A stretch of 64,000 nt of DNA from Stenotrophomonas sp. Iso1 (GTDB lineage: Bacteria > Pseudomonadota > Gammaproteobacteria > Xanthomonadales > Xanthomonadaceae). A program made the position numbers and the translations under genes. The notes under the pieces were generated by a model. The model ran no database searches, was not told where the DNA came from, and was given only the letters and a program-made list of their open reading frames with translations. The stretch covers positions 1,240,001 to 1,304,000 of the forward strand of contig NZ_JAODBT010000001.1 of NCBI RefSeq assembly GCF_027497995.1, in the 5' to 3' direction. Positions 63,748-64,000 of the stretch are shown here, in pieces. Numbering within the stretch: the stretch's first letter is position 1; each line of letters starts with the position of its first letter.

Positions 63748-64000
63748 TCAGTTGGCGAGGGCTACCGCACGCGTCACAGGTGCTTCGCGGATGGGCAGAT
63801 TGACCAGTGCCGCAACAACTGCCAGCACCATGTCGCCGTACCACATCCAGCTGTAGTCGCCGCCATACTCCAGCGCCACGCCGCCCAGCCACGCACCGAA
63901 GAAACCACCGATCTGGTGCGATAGCAGGGTCAGGCCGAACAGCGTGCCCATGTGGCGAGGCCCGAACAATTTGCCGACCAGGCCAGCGGTAGGCGGTACT
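63748..64000 (-). CDS. MFS transporter, 3' end only
   Basis: C-terminal about 84 residues of a major facilitator permease continuing beyond the window. Seen: LVGKLFGPRHMGTLFGLTLLSHQIGGFFGAWLGG and YSWMWYGDMVLAVVAALVNLPIREAP, typical of helices 10-12 of the monocarboxylate/oxalate-type MFS group (weak). It precedes tetR on the same strand by 75 bp, with the operator dyad between them, so it is probably a separate transcript. Confidence 0.8.
   Translation of the reverse strand, partial: VPPTAGLVGKLFGPRHMGTLFGLTLLSHQIGGFFGAWLGGVALEYGGDYSWMWYGDMVLAVVAALVNLPIREAPVTRAVALAN

Overview
The window is high-GC chromosomal DNA from a gammaproteobacterium of the family Xanthomonadaceae, most likely Stenotrophomonas or a close relative. 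The evidence is GTAG-type REP palindromes (2032-2184), a divergent macRS/macABC-type efflux locus, an oprP-pstS-pstSCAB-phoU phosphate cluster, creBCD, and overall gene content. The genus is an inference. I see no insertion sequence, integrase, prophage, rRNA operon or CRISPR array.

Layout. 1-2010: 3' end of an emrAB drug-efflux operon. 2011-7523: three tRNA-Leu(CAG) genes on the minus strand, each with its own promoter and terminator. Copies 1 and 2 lie in 149-bp direct repeats enclosing a divergent lysR/TSUP-permease pair. Between copies 2 and 3 is a module with lower GC by eye: an outer-membrane protein and a lipoprotein amidohydrolase. 7596-12211: rnr, rlmB and a DmpA-like peptidase. 12474-19562: macA-macB-outer membrane factor (minus) and a response regulator/histidine kinase pair (plus), divergent around a four-half-site dyad. 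19618-21114: a degenerate GGDEF protein and rnt.

21408-23365 is a bufABC operon: a bufferin precursor with two [10 protein letters not shown] motifs, its DUF692 modifying oxidase and a DUF2063 partner, implying a copper-binding RiPP. 23685-32126 is a phosphate-starvation cluster: phoU, pstB, pstA, pstC, pstS, a second pstS, an unknown secreted protein and an OprP-like porin, with Pho-box-like sites before the two pstS genes and the porin. 32173-34940: nth, a small coupled gene, an enoyl-CoA hydratase and an FKBP-like protein. 35207-42724: an alpha-2-macroglobulin lipoprotein with pbpC, a trapping plus cell-wall-repair pair.

42797-44650 holds a ParD-like ribbon-helix-helix protein translationally coupled to a complete second methionine aminopeptidase, behind an AT-rich palindromic operator. 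It is flanked by an HD-GYP gene and by a decayed direct repeat of that gene's 3' end, so it looks like an inserted module. 44755-50073: mfd, a GNAT acetyltransferase and rlmJ. 50119-54204: creB-creC-creD with a cre-tag-like site and an unknown gene. 54352-60068: M28 peptidase, gltX, zur and a second amidohydrolase. 60333-64000: a tetR-MFS-emrA-like efflux operon and the end of another MFS gene.

Main themes are envelope defence (four efflux modules, MacAB, macroglobulin/PBP1C, CreBCD), phosphate and metal homeostasis, and small accessory modules. The best candidates for unusual biology are bufABC, the ParD-like/Map module with its flanking repeat, and the tRNA-bounded cargo.
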